From: Microbacterium suaedae
GTDB taxonomy: Bacteria; Actinomycetota; Actinomycetes; Actinomycetales; Microbacteriaceae
Direction: 5' to 3'
Assembly (NCBI RefSeq): GCF_003254645.1
Contig: NZ_PNFD01000001.1
Span: forward strand, 1,116,001 to 1,180,000
Length of the DNA stretch: 64,000 nt
Shown here: positions 17,437 to 26,275 of the stretch, piece by piece
How positions within the stretch are numbered: the stretch's first letter is position 1
Layout of the letters: each line of letters begins with the position of its first letter
Program-made: the position numbers and the translations under genes
Notes under the pieces: model-generated
Told to the model about the DNA's origin: nothing
Databases searched by the model: none
The model's input: only the letters and a program-made list of their open reading frames with translations

Positions 17437-18591
17437 TCACTTGTGCGGATCGGCGGCGTCGCGAAGGCCGTCGCCGAGGAAGTTGAAGGCGAGCACGGTC
17501 ACGATGACCGCGGCGAGGGGGAAGAGCTTCCACGGATAGAACGCGATGTTCGCGACCTGCTGGGCCTCCTGCAGCAGCACGCCCCAGCTCGTCGCGGGCG
17601 CCTGCATGCCGAGGCCGAGGAAGCTCAGCGCGGTCTCGCCGAGAATCATGGCGGGGACGGCGAGAGTTGTCGCGACGACGAGATAGCTCATGAATCCGGG
17701 CACGAGGTGCGTCGCGATGATCCGCATCGTCGAGACGCCCGCGACGCGGGCCGCCATCACGTAGTCCTCGTTCTTCAGCGAGACGAACTGCGAGCGCACG
17801 ACCCGGGCGAGCGAGGTCCACTCGATGAAGGCCATGATGATCGTGATGAGCAGGAACATCTGCACGACCGAGACGCCGGACGGGATCGCGGCCGACAGCG
17901 CCATCCACAGCGGCAGGGTCGGGAACGACCGGAGGATCTCGATGATCCGCTGGATCACGAAGTCGATGCGCCCGCCGAAGTAGCCCGAGATCGACCCGAT
18001 CACGAGGCCGAGGACGAAGCTGATCGCGACACCCACGAGGGGCACCGACAGCGACACCTGGCTGCCGAGGAGGATCCGGCTGAAGAGGTCGCGCCCCATT
18101 CCGTCGGTTCCGAGGAGGAACACGCGGCCGTCTCCGGCGGCGCCGAATAGGTGGACGTTCGTCTCGAACAGGCCGAGGAAGCTCCACGTGCGTCCCTCGG
18201 CGAACAGCTGGATCGGGTGGACCACGCTCTCGTCCGGCACGACGATCTGCCGCAGCGTCTCGGGGTCGCGGTCGGTCGTCATGCCGTGGACATAGGGCCC
18301 GACGAATCGCCCGTCGTGGAAGAGGTGGATCGCGGTCGGCGGCGCGTTCACGTACGCGCTGTCGTACGACTCGAGGCCGTAGGGCGCGAGGAACGGGGCG
18401 AACAGGGCGCCGAGGTAGAAGAGCCCGAGGATGACGAGGCTGATCTGCGCGAGGCGGTGCGAGCGCAGTTTCTTCGCCATGAGCTTCCACTGCGACGCCG
18501 CGTAATAGGCATCGTCGCGGCTCGCGCTCGGGGCCGTGTCGCGCGAGAACCGCCGCGGACGGATGAGGCCCGTGTTCAGAGACTTCAGCAT
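17437..18591 (-). CDS. ABC transporter permease (DppC/OppC-like)
   Basis: 384-aa inner-membrane permease, longer than the ~300-aa norm because of a large external loop of about 120 residues between the first two membrane segments (residues ~85-180, including the FLLGTDGMGRDLFSR motif typical of DppC). The ATPase-contact loop is EDYVMAARVAGVSTMRIIATHLVP. ATG at 18591 follows the DppB-like stop by one base. Large periplasm-facing loops of this kind occur in Opp-type systems that carry oligosaccharides. Confidence 0.93.
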   Translation of the reverse strand: MLKSLNTGLIRPRRFSRDTAPSASRDDAYYAASQWKLMAKKLRSHRLAQISLVILGLFYLGALFAPFLAPYGLESYDSAYVNAPPTAIHLFHDGRFVGPYVHGMTTDRDPETLRQIVVPDESVVHPIQLFAEGRTWSFLGLFETNVHLFGAAGDGRVFLLGTDGMGRDLFSRILLGSQVSLSVPLVGVAISFVLGLVIGSISGYFGGRIDFVIQRIIEILRSFPTLPLWMALSAAIPSGVSVVQMFLLITIIMAFIEWTSLARVVRSQFVSLKNEDYVMAARVAGVSTMRIIATHLVPGFMSYLVVATTLAVPAMILGETALSFLGLGMQAPATSWGVLLQEAQQVANIAFYPWKLFPLAAVIVTVLAFNFLGDGLRDAADPHK

Positions 18592-18592
18592 C

Positions 18593-19591
18593 TCAGGCCG
18601 CCTTTCGTGCGTCGCGGATGCGCGGATCCAGCCACGCGAGGAGGATGTCGGAGATGAGCGTGCCGATGACCGTGAGGACGGCCATGAACAGCAGCCAGGT
18701 GCCGGCGAGGTAGGTGTCCTGCGCGAGAAGGGCGTCCTGCATGATGGGCCCCTGCGTCGGCAGGTTGAGCACGATCGACGTGATCGTGGATCCCGTGAAG
18801 ATCGTCGTGAGCGACCACCCGAGCGTCGAGACGATCGGGTTCAGGGCGGCGCGCATCGGGTACTTGCGCAGGATCCGCCTCTCCTTCAGCCCCTTGGCCC
18901 GCGCCGTCATGACGTTCGGCCGGTTCATCTCGTCGAGCATCTGGCCGCGCATGACGCGGATGAGCTCGCACGTCGAGGCCGTCCCGATGACGACGACGGG
19001 GATCACGAGGTGGCGCGCCGCGTCGAGGATCATTCCCCACGACGGATCCGCGCCGCGATACTCGGGCGACTGCAGCCCGAGCATGGGATCCCCGAACCAG
19101 GTGAACGACGCGTACATGAGGATGATCGCGAGCAGGAAGTTCGGCGTCGCCATGCCGATGAAGCCGATCGTCGTGAAGACGTAGTCGCCGAGCGAGTACT
19201 GCTTGACGGCGCTGTACACGCCGATCGGAATCGCGACGAGGTAGGTGAACAGCATCGACGCGATCGACACGACGAGCGTCATCGGCATGTACTGCTCGAC
19301 GACATCCGCGACGGGGCGATTGAACGCGAACGAGTAGCCGAAGTCGCCGCGCGAGAGGATCCCCCACAGCCACGAGAGGTACTGCAGGTGCATCGGCTGG
19401 TCGAGGCCGAATCGGGCGCGCAGCGCGTCACGATCGCCGGCGCTGAGCGACTCGCCCTCCTCCGCGAGCTTCTGCGCGTAGTTCGAGACGTAATCGCCCG
19501 GAGGCAGCTGGATGATCCAGAACACGATGAGCGAGATGATCAGCACGACGGGGATCATCGTCAGCGCGCGACGGAAGATGTAGCGGAGCAC
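18593..19591 (-). CDS. ABC transporter permease (DppB/OppB-like)
   Basis: 332-aa inner-membrane permease beginning MLRYIFRRALTMIPVVLIIS, the typical DppB start. A long extracytoplasmic segment (about residues 30-110) contains the conserved RFGLDQP and GDFGYSF. The ATPase-contact loop near residues 220-260 reads NVMTARAKGLKERRILRKYPMRAALNP. It is separated from the binding-protein gene by 74 nt containing a perfect stem-loop. Confidence 0.94.
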   Translation of the reverse strand: MLRYIFRRALTMIPVVLIISLIVFWIIQLPPGDYVSNYAQKLAEEGESLSAGDRDALRARFGLDQPMHLQYLSWLWGILSRGDFGYSFAFNRPVADVVEQYMPMTLVVSIASMLFTYLVAIPIGVYSAVKQYSLGDYVFTTIGFIGMATPNFLLAIILMYASFTWFGDPMLGLQSPEYRGADPSWGMILDAARHLVIPVVVIGTASTCELIRVMRGQMLDEMNRPNVMTARAKGLKERRILRKYPMRAALNPIVSTLGWSLTTIFTGSTITSIVLNLPTQGPIMQDALLAQDTYLAGTWLLFMAVLTVIGTLISDILLAWLDPRIRDARKAA

Positions 19592-19615
19592 GGGAACCTC
19601 TCGGACGGGTGGGGA

Positions 19616-19644
19616 GGTGCCCCGCCCGGGTGGGGCGGGGCACC
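19616..19644 (-). promoter_or_regulatory. Intercistronic stem-loop after the binding-protein gene
   Basis: GGTGCCCCGCCC and GGGCGGGGCACC pair perfectly over 12 bp around a 5-nt loop, 22 nt after the solute-binding-protein stop on the minus strand and before the DppB start. There is no U-tract. Such stem-loops after binding-protein genes are known to raise binding protein over permeases by mRNA stabilisation or partial termination; here this is inferred from position. Confidence 0.75.
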
Positions 19645-19665
19645 GATGCGACGGTCAGCGGGTCG

Positions 19666-21615
19666 TCACGCGCCGCCGTGGAAGGCGAACTGGGCGGGGT
19701 GTGCGTAGCCGAGCTCGCGGTACTCATCCGAGAGGATGAGGCCGTCGGGCACGTTGTAGACGTCGTCGCTCACGGCGAACAGCGTCGGCGTCGGGCCCGT
19801 GTAGCCGATCACCCACTGGTTCTCCGCGTGCAGCTCGACGATCTTCTCGGCGTACTCGTCGACCTCGGCGCGCTCGGTCGCCGACGACAGGTCGGCCCAC
19901 AGATCCCACATCTCCTGGATCGGCTCGGTCGGCGCGACCTCGACCTCCGGCTCGCACGTCGCCTCGTACTCGCAGCCCCACTGGGAGTACCAGGCGCCCG
20001 TCGAGACGCTGCGCAGCGGAACGGCGGTGTCGGGGCGCAGCGACGGGGCGATGCCGCCGACGGGGAACGCCGTCGTCGCCATGTGCTCGTTCGCGAGGAG
20101 CTTGGAATCGAGCGTTCCGCGGTCCACGAGCTGGATGTCGGTACGGATCCCGACGGCCTCGAAGTAGTGCTTCAGCAGCTCTTCGAACTCGCCCGCCTGG
20201 GCGGCGTCGGACTGCTGCAGGATCTCGAAGACGAACGGGTCGCCGTTCGGCAGCGTGCGCCACTTCCCGTCGAGCTCCATCCCGATCTCGTCGAGCAGCT
20301 CGTTCGCGCGGTCGGTGTCGTACTCGGCCCACTGCTCGGCCCAGCCGTCCTGGAAGAACGTGCCGTTCTCGCCGATCGACGCCTGGCGCGGTTCGCCGAG
20401 CCCCAGCGTGAGGATCTCCGACAGCTCGCTGCGGTCGACGGCGACGGACAGGGCCTCACGGAAGCGCGCGTCCTGGAACACCTCGCGCAGCTCCGGGTTC
20501 GTGGCGGTCTGGTTGATCTGCAGGCCGTTCGAATACCAGTCGGCGCTCTCCCACTGCAGCACGCGGTAGCCGCCCGCGGCCTCGTTCTCCTTCAGCGTCG
20601 TGAAGTCCTGGAAGCCGAACTGCGTGATGTCATAGTGGCCCGACATCGTCTCGAGCAGGATGTGGCTGTCGTCCTGCACCGTCTCGAGCACGATCTCGTC
20701 GATGTAGGGCAGCTGATTGCCCTCCGCGTCGGCCTTCCAGTAGTAGGGGTTGCGCTCCCACGTGATCCGGTCGGCGTTGCGGTCGTCCTGCGCGACCCAC
20801 GGGCGCAGGCTCGGGCGCTCCGGGTAGATCCACGAGTAGTAGGCGATCTGCTCGTACCAGCTCTCGAGGTCCGAGAAGCCGTGGTCCTCTGCGATCTCGA
20901 GCGCGGCCTCCTCACCGATGAACTCGTCGAGCACCGTCTCGAGGTAGTGCTTCGGCGCGTACATCCACTTCGCGTCGATCGCGAGGCGGTCGAGGAACAT
21001 GACGCGGGGATCCGCGAAGCTCACCGTGAAGGTGTAGTCGTCGACCTTCGCGACCTCCGCCATCGTGCGCTCGCCCGTCTCGGGATTCGTCGAGTAGAAC
21101 GCGTCGTAGACGCTGCGCTGGAAGATCTCGGGCTTCATCACGCTCTCCCACCAGAAGAGCACGTCGTCGGCGGTGAAGTCGACGCCGTCCGACCACTTCA
21201 TGCCCTCGCGCAGGTGGATCGTGAACTCGGTCGAGTCGTCGTTCACCTCGTAGCCCTTGGCGACGTTCGGCTCGACGCCGCCGTTCTCGTCGAAACGGAA
21301 CAGCGCCTCCTCGGTGATCTTCTCGATGCCCCAGGGCGAGTCGGGCCCCGTCCACGGCATGTTCCACGTGCCGCCGTACTCGCCGATCTGCTCGACGACC
21401 GGCTCGACCATGATGTCGTCCACCGTCGGCATGCGGTCGGCGAGCGCCGGCAGCTCGCCGGCCTCGGCCTGGGCAGCAAGCGCGGGCGCCTGCTTCAGCG
21501 CCTCGGCGGAGTCGAGCTGCGCGGCGTCTGCCTCCGGCTCGGAAGGTGTGCATCCGGTCAGCGCGACGGCGCCCACCACGGCGACGCCGAGCGCGGTCTT
21601 CCCCAGCAGTTTCAT
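19666..21615 (-). CDS. ABC transporter substrate-binding lipoprotein, family 5
   Basis: 649-aa extracellular binding protein of the DppA/OppA class. A short signal peptide ends at VALTGC (lipobox). The family motif LREGMKWSDGVDFTADDVLFWWE lies at about residues 145-170, of which GMKWSDG is diagnostic. ATG 21615 is preceded by GAGGGGAA; an in-frame ATG 24 bases upstream is less likely. At ~650 residues it is longer than peptide-binding DppA (~530), as seen in family-5 proteins that bind oligosaccharides. It heads the operon and is divergent from a LacI regulator; expression control by that regulator is inferred. Confidence 0.95.
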   Translation of the reverse strand: MKLLGKTALGVAVVGAVALTGCTPSEPEADAAQLDSAEALKQAPALAAQAEAGELPALADRMPTVDDIMVEPVVEQIGEYGGTWNMPWTGPDSPWGIEKITEEALFRFDENGGVEPNVAKGYEVNDDSTEFTIHLREGMKWSDGVDFTADDVLFWWESVMKPEIFQRSVYDAFYSTNPETGERTMAEVAKVDDYTFTVSFADPRVMFLDRLAIDAKWMYAPKHYLETVLDEFIGEEAALEIAEDHGFSDLESWYEQIAYYSWIYPERPSLRPWVAQDDRNADRITWERNPYYWKADAEGNQLPYIDEIVLETVQDDSHILLETMSGHYDITQFGFQDFTTLKENEAAGGYRVLQWESADWYSNGLQINQTATNPELREVFQDARFREALSVAVDRSELSEILTLGLGEPRQASIGENGTFFQDGWAEQWAEYDTDRANELLDEIGMELDGKWRTLPNGDPFVFEILQQSDAAQAGEFEELLKHYFEAVGIRTDIQLVDRGTLDSKLLANEHMATTAFPVGGIAPSLRPDTAVPLRSVSTGAWYSQWGCEYEATCEPEVEVAPTEPIQEMWDLWADLSSATERAEVDEYAEKIVELHAENQWVIGYTGPTPTLFAVSDDVYNVPDGLILSDEYRELGYAHPAQFAFHGGA

Positions 21616-21843
21616 CGTGTTCCCCTCGTCGAGAGTCATGGATCGCGATCGGGCCGTCCGCCCGTTCGACGCTCACGCTAGGGAGCGGAGCCGACGTGCA
21701 CGGGAACGGACCCTGTCCCCTCGGGGAACGCCCTCGAGGGATCCGGGGTGAATGAAGCATCTCCAGGTGCAGGCAGGTGAACGATCAGTGAACGCCTCCC
21801 GATCTCGGCGGGTCACGACGCCGAGGCGCCTACCCTCGTGCGG
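21616..21843. promoter_or_regulatory. Divergent intergenic region between the Dpp-type operon and its LacI gene
   Basis: About 228 bp containing leftward and rightward promoters. The rightward -10 TACCCT (21831-21836) is 7 nt from GTG 21844. A GGACCCTGTCC dyad lies near 21707 and repeated GTGAACG words near 21780-21797; either could be an operator. I could not identify a clear LacI half-site pair, and no strong terminator is visible. Confidence 0.45.
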
Positions 21844-22848
21844 GTGAGGACTCCGAAGGCGACGCTGCAGGACGTGGCGGCGCGCGCCGGGGTCTCGACG
21901 ACCGCCGCCTCGCTCGCGCTGCGGGGTCGCTCCGGGGTCTCCGAGGCGACCCGCCAGAGGATCCTCGTCGCCGCGAACGAGATCGGCTATCGCCCGCCCG
22001 CGCGGCGCGACGCCGTGACCCGGCGGGTCGTCGGGGTGCTGCTGCGTGACATCGTCAGCACCTATTCGCACGACGTTGTCGGCGGGCTCGAAGAGATGGC
22101 GCGCGACACCGAGATCGAGATCGTGCTCGAACACGGCAGCGGCGAGGAACTCGCCCTCGCCGAGAAGTTCGCCTCGCTGCGCCGGATCGCGACCGACGGC
22201 ATCGTCGTCATCAGCACGGCGATCGATGCCGAGACGCTGCGGACGGCCGCCCGCGAGATCCCGATCGTCGTCGTGGGCAGCCTCGTCGGAGACGTGCCGG
22301 GGGTCGACGTCGTCTGCAACGACGACGAACACGGCGCGCGGCTCGCCGTGCGCCACCTCCTCGATCTCGGCCACACGCGCATCGCGCACCTCACGCGCGG
22401 CACGGATCCCGGATCCGCTGCGGGGCGCCGGCGCGACGGTTTCGCCGACGAGATGTCGCGCGCCGTGCCGGGCATCGCGCCGCAGGTCGAGGGCGGATCC
22501 CACGAGCGTCGCGGGCCCGCCACCCGCTATCTCGTGCACGCGATGCGCTACGAGAAGAACCCGCCGACGGCCGTGTTCACGGAGACCGATCGACTCGCGA
22601 TCGACCTCATCGGGGCGTGCGGCGACGCGGGCCTCCGGGTGCCGGAGGACATCAGCATCGTCGGCTACGACTCGACGAGCATCTGCGAGATGATCCGCCC
22701 CCGGCTGACGAGCGTCAGCCAGCCACGCCAGGACATGGGGCGGTCGGCCTTCCGGCTGCTGCAGGAACGCCACGAGGGCCGAACGCAGGACCGTCGGGTG
22801 GTCCTGCGTCCGGCCCTCCACGTGCGGGAGTCGACCGCGCTCGTATAG
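21844..22848 (+). CDS. LacI-family transcriptional regulator
   Basis: 334-aa repressor. The N-terminal helix-turn-helix is ATLQDVAARAGVSTTAASLAL and the hinge helix follows at about residues 45-58, then a periplasmic-binding-protein-like sugar domain (VGVLLRDIVSTYSHDVVGG). A GTG at 21838 is also in frame, but -10 TACCCT at 21831-21836 makes transcription begin at or near 21844, so I favour a leaderless start there. Its divergence from the Dpp-type importer suggests it controls that operon and perhaps the GH35 gene with which it converges. Confidence 0.93.
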   Translation: MRTPKATLQDVAARAGVSTTAASLALRGRSGVSEATRQRILVAANEIGYRPPARRDAVTRRVVGVLLRDIVSTYSHDVVGGLEEMARDTEIEIVLEHGSGEELALAEKFASLRRIATDGIVVISTAIDAETLRTAAREIPIVVVGSLVGDVPGVDVVCNDDEHGARLAVRHLLDLGHTRIAHLTRGTDPGSAAGRRRDGFADEMSRAVPGIAPQVEGGSHERRGPATRYLVHAMRYEKNPPTAVFTETDRLAIDLIGACGDAGLRVPEDISIVGYDSTSICEMIRPRLTSVSQPRQDMGRSAFRLLQERHEGRTQDRRVVLRPALHVRESTALV

Positions 22849-22868
22849 CGCCTCGGCGGGCGCGAAGA

Positions 22869-25235
22869 TCAGCGGATCTCGCGGATCCTCTCGGAGCGGA
22901 TCCGCGCGTGACGGATCTCGAGGACGGGGTCGCTCCCGGACGGCCGAACCCGCGGATCCACGTGGATGCCCGCGGAAGGATCCCACGCGAACGCCACGAT
23001 CCGCAGTCCGGAGGCGAGGACCTCCTCGCGAGAGGGCGTGATGTCGACCTCGAAGATCCGGCCTGACCAGAACTGATCGGCGAGGAGCACGTCTCCCGCG
23101 TACACGCGCAGCACGTCGCCGATCCAGTCGATCTCGAGGATGGCGCGATCCACCCCGTCGAAGGCATCGCCCGGCACATCGATCCGCACCGGCTCGACCC
23201 CCGCAAAGTCGACGTCATCCGGAGCCGAAAGCCGGCCCGCGCTGCCTCCCGTGCGCACCGGAGCGGTCGGTGCGTTCGGGAACGCGGGCACCGAGAGCTC
23301 GAGGGCCGAGCGGGGATCCGCGGCGACCCGGGACGGCCGCAGGACGCCCGCGGGCGGGTTCGTGTCCTCTTCAAGAGGGGGCCACGCGTACAGCTTTTCC
23401 TCGCCCTCGGGAGCGACGACGTGGAAGGATCCGTCGAACCATCCCGTCCCGCACCAGATCACGACCGTCTCGCGGCCGTCGATCTCGCCCTTCCAGAGCC
23501 CGGAGGCCGCCGCGTCGTCGAGCAGGACGAACGTCGTCTCCCCCACACGGATCTCACACCCGATGCCGGGAGGCGCCTGGGGTGTCGCGAGCAGCAGGTC
23601 GCCGTCGACGACGGTCGCGGCCCCGCGGATCTCCGATTCGGCGACGCCCTCGAGCTGGAACTGCGGGGGCACGCCGTCGGCGGCGTGCAGGAAGACGACG
23701 GGCCCCTCCGGCCCGTTGACCTCGGTGATCGGCTGCGCCGTCACCGTCACCGACGCCACATCGCCAAGAGGCTGGCGCACCGGCCACACCGCCGAGAATC
23801 CGGGATCCAGCGTGACGGGCCGGGTCGGGACGAGAACCGTCCTTCCGCCGAACGCGACCGAGAACTGCACGTCCTCGACAGCTCCGAGAGGCTCCGCCGC
23901 GGGCTGATGATTCCCGACGAACAGCCATGCCCGTTCCCCCGCACCCCTGACCGCCCAGCGCACCGGATCCTGTGAGGGGATGACGGGGCGGAACGGCGCG
24001 ATCGACGGCGCGTACTGCGCGAGCATCAGATGCTGCCGGCGGAGGGCGTGGAAGTGCGCGCGCTGGCGCCCCGCCGCACCGATCGGGGCGAAGAAGTCGT
24101 AGTCGCGGACCGGCACGTCGTTCGGGTACCCGGTCGCCTGCGACTCCTGCGTCGTCGACAGCTCCCCCATCGCGTGCAGCCCGCCGTGGAACAGGTAGTA
24201 GCCCTGCCACGAGGATCCGCTGCCGATCTTCGTCAACGCGAGCGCGGCGACGTCCTCGGCATCGACGAACGGGCGTCGGTGGTAGGCGACGGTCATCCCG
24301 CCGCCGAGCTCGCAGGTCGCATAGGGCCACGGATCGGAGTCGGCGCGCAGCGCCTGCTCCGGGGCCGGCGTCGCGCGCAGATCGGCCCCGACGGAGAGGT
24401 CGTCGCGGACGTCGCTGAAGACGAAGTGCGTGCGCCCGAAGTCCGGCCAGCCGGTCGTGGACTCCTCCCAGAACCCGTCCGAGTATCCCGCATACACCGG
24501 CAGCACCTCCCCCTCGGGCAGTGCGGCCCCGCCCCAGCCCGTCGCCGTCCACAGCGGAGCGCGGATCCCGAGATCCTCGGCCATGCGCCGTAGGGTACGA
24601 ACGTGCTCGGGCTGGTCGTAGATCTCGTTCTCGACCTGGATGCCGATCACCGGCCCGCCGTCCTCGTGTAGGAGCCCGTGGAGCTGTGCCGCGATCTCGC
24701 GGAACCACTCGCGCACGATCGCGAGATACGCGGGATCGTCGGTGCGGTGCGCGACGGGCAGCTCCTGCAGCCAGTCCGGGAAGCCGCCGTTGCGCGTCTC
24801 GCCATGCGCCCACGGGCCGACCCGCACCATGACCTCGAGCCCAACGTCGCGTGCGGTCGCGATGAACCGACGCAGATCGCGCGCGCCGTCCCACCGCACC
24901 TGCCCGCGGTGCTCCTCGTGCAGGATCCACAGCACGTATGTCGCGACGACAGTCACGCCGCCCGACCTCATCTTGGCGAGCTCCTCGCGCCACCGCTCCG
25001 GGCAGTCGCGACTGAAGTGGTACTCGCCCATGACGGGGATCCACGGTGCGCCACCGCGCGCGAGGTGCGTCTCGAAGACCTCGATCCGATCGGGCGCATC
25101 CGCCGGATCGCCCATGCGGAGCGGGGCCGTCCTCCGTTCGACCTCCGGCGGCACGCGGACGGCAAGTGGGCGTTCACATCGGCGAGGAGCGGGAGAGGAC
25201 GTCACATCCGGGAACGATACGCGCGTGAGTCCCAC
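22869..25235 (-). CDS. Beta-galactosidase, glycoside hydrolase family 35
   Basis: 788-aa GH35 enzyme without an export signal. The catalytic barrel covers about residues 50-380: GEYHFSRDCPERW is the family start motif (beta-galactosidases have GxxHYxR), acid/base Glu204 is in IQVENEIYD and the nucleophile is probably Glu309 in CELGGG. The C-terminal half has beta domains of the jelly-roll type. GTG 25235 follows GGAGG by about 10 nt. It is 80 nt downstream of an AraC regulator on the same strand and probably co-transcribed. The substrate is likely a terminal beta-galactoside of plant hemicellulose or pectin, an inference. Confidence 0.9.
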   Translation of the reverse strand: MGLTRVSFPDVTSSPAPRRCERPLAVRVPPEVERRTAPLRMGDPADAPDRIEVFETHLARGGAPWIPVMGEYHFSRDCPERWREELAKMRSGGVTVVATYVLWILHEEHRGQVRWDGARDLRRFIATARDVGLEVMVRVGPWAHGETRNGGFPDWLQELPVAHRTDDPAYLAIVREWFREIAAQLHGLLHEDGGPVIGIQVENEIYDQPEHVRTLRRMAEDLGIRAPLWTATGWGGAALPEGEVLPVYAGYSDGFWEESTTGWPDFGRTHFVFSDVRDDLSVGADLRATPAPEQALRADSDPWPYATCELGGGMTVAYHRRPFVDAEDVAALALTKIGSGSSWQGYYLFHGGLHAMGELSTTQESQATGYPNDVPVRDYDFFAPIGAAGRQRAHFHALRRQHLMLAQYAPSIAPFRPVIPSQDPVRWAVRGAGERAWLFVGNHQPAAEPLGAVEDVQFSVAFGGRTVLVPTRPVTLDPGFSAVWPVRQPLGDVASVTVTAQPITEVNGPEGPVVFLHAADGVPPQFQLEGVAESEIRGAATVVDGDLLLATPQAPPGIGCEIRVGETTFVLLDDAAASGLWKGEIDGRETVVIWCGTGWFDGSFHVVAPEGEEKLYAWPPLEEDTNPPAGVLRPSRVAADPRSALELSVPAFPNAPTAPVRTGGSAGRLSAPDDVDFAGVEPVRIDVPGDAFDGVDRAILEIDWIGDVLRVYAGDVLLADQFWSGRIFEVDITPSREEVLASGLRIVAFAWDPSAGIHVDPRVRPSGSDPVLEIRHARIRSERIREIR

Positions 25236-25315
25236 GCGAAGATCGCCTCCGCCTCGATCCGCGTTTCGTCCATGCAGTCACGCGTTCTCGCTATGTTCCC
25301 GGCGGGGATGAAGCG

Positions 25316-26179
25316 TCAGCCCTTCCGCTGCTGGCGGTAGGCACGAGGGCTCATCCCGTGCACACGCCGGAACTGACGCGAGAAGTAGAACTGATCCGGA
25401 CGGCCCACGCGACGTCCGATCTCGGCGATCGACATGTCGGTCGTGTCGAGGAGCTGCCGGGCTCGCGCCATCTTGAGGGAGTTGTGGTGGGCGAGAACAC
25501 CACCGCCCGTCGCGTCGCGGAACAACGCCGCGAGGTGCGATGGCGAGACGCCGACGAGCGCCGCGAGCTCGGACACCTGCACGTGACCGTCGACGCGCTC
25601 TTCGAGGTAATGGAGTGCGCGCTCGAGGGGCGTCCCCTCGTGCGGCAGCGCACGATCGACCGCCAGCTGCGTGAACAGGTGCCATGCGAGCCCCGCCGTG
25701 GCGATGAGCCGCGCGGGAGTCGTGCCGGCCTCGAGCGAGACGGCGATCTCGTCCAGCAGCGCCGTTGCACGGTCGAGCGCGCGCAACGAGATGACGCGCC
25801 GCCCCTCCCGGATCCCGGCGGCATCGACGAGCTCCTGTACGTCGGAGCCGCGGACGTGGCACCACCAGATCGTCCATGGGTCGTCCTCGTCCGCCCCATA
25901 GGCATGTGGAACGCTGTTCGGCAGGACGATCGCGGCACCGCGCCCGACGCGTTGGCGCCCCTCGTCCACTTCAAGCCACCCCGTGCCCGATGCGCAGATG
26001 ATGACGACGGTCTCAGCCGCCCCTTCGGGCCGGTGGCGGCCATGCAGATGAGCGCGCGGGAACCAGCCCGCATCGGTCACCAGCATGCGGCCGGTAACGG
26101 GCCGCCCGAGCGCCTCGGCGACGAGCGGTCGCGGAAGCACGCTGAGCCTCTGGCGGTCGAATCCGTCTGCACGCTCCAT
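25316..26179 (-). CDS. AraC-family transcriptional regulator
   Basis: 287-aa regulator with an N-terminal cupin sugar-sensing domain (PRAHLHGRHRPEG, VVIICASGTGWLEV) and a C-terminal double helix-turn-helix (about residues 190-287) with SELAALVGVSPSHLAALFRDATG and IAEIGRRVGRPDQFYFSRQFRRVHG. The open frame continues upstream but ATG 26179 begins before the conserved cupin. It is divergent from the DUF5107 gene and upstream of GH35, so it probably activates both in response to an oligosaccharide. Confidence 0.92.
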   Translation of the reverse strand: MERADGFDRQRLSVLPRPLVAEALGRPVTGRMLVTDAGWFPRAHLHGRHRPEGAAETVVIICASGTGWLEVDEGRQRVGRGAAIVLPNSVPHAYGADEDDPWTIWWCHVRGSDVQELVDAAGIREGRRVISLRALDRATALLDEIAVSLEAGTTPARLIATAGLAWHLFTQLAVDRALPHEGTPLERALHYLEERVDGHVQVSELAALVGVSPSHLAALFRDATGGGVLAHHNSLKMARARQLLDTTDMSIAEIGRRVGRPDQFYFSRQFRRVHGMSPRAYRQQRKG

Positions 26180-26260
26180 CCGCTCATGATTCCACACGCC
26201 ATCATCGAATCGTCCATGTGTCTCGCGGCTTCTCCCATGGCCCGAGTTGGCACGCGATCG

Positions 26261-26275
26261 TAGCGTGGTCGCGTG
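26261..26275 (+). promoter_or_regulatory. -10 box of a probable leaderless promoter
   Basis: TAGCGT at 26261-26266 lies six bases before GTG 26273, and no Shine-Dalgarno sequence is present. This fits transcription starting at the start codon. Confidence 0.45.

Noticed and set aside
22849..22868. Terminator between the convergent LacI and GH35 genes
   Set aside because: Only a weak five-base GCGCC dyad is present in 20 nt, not enough to call a terminator.
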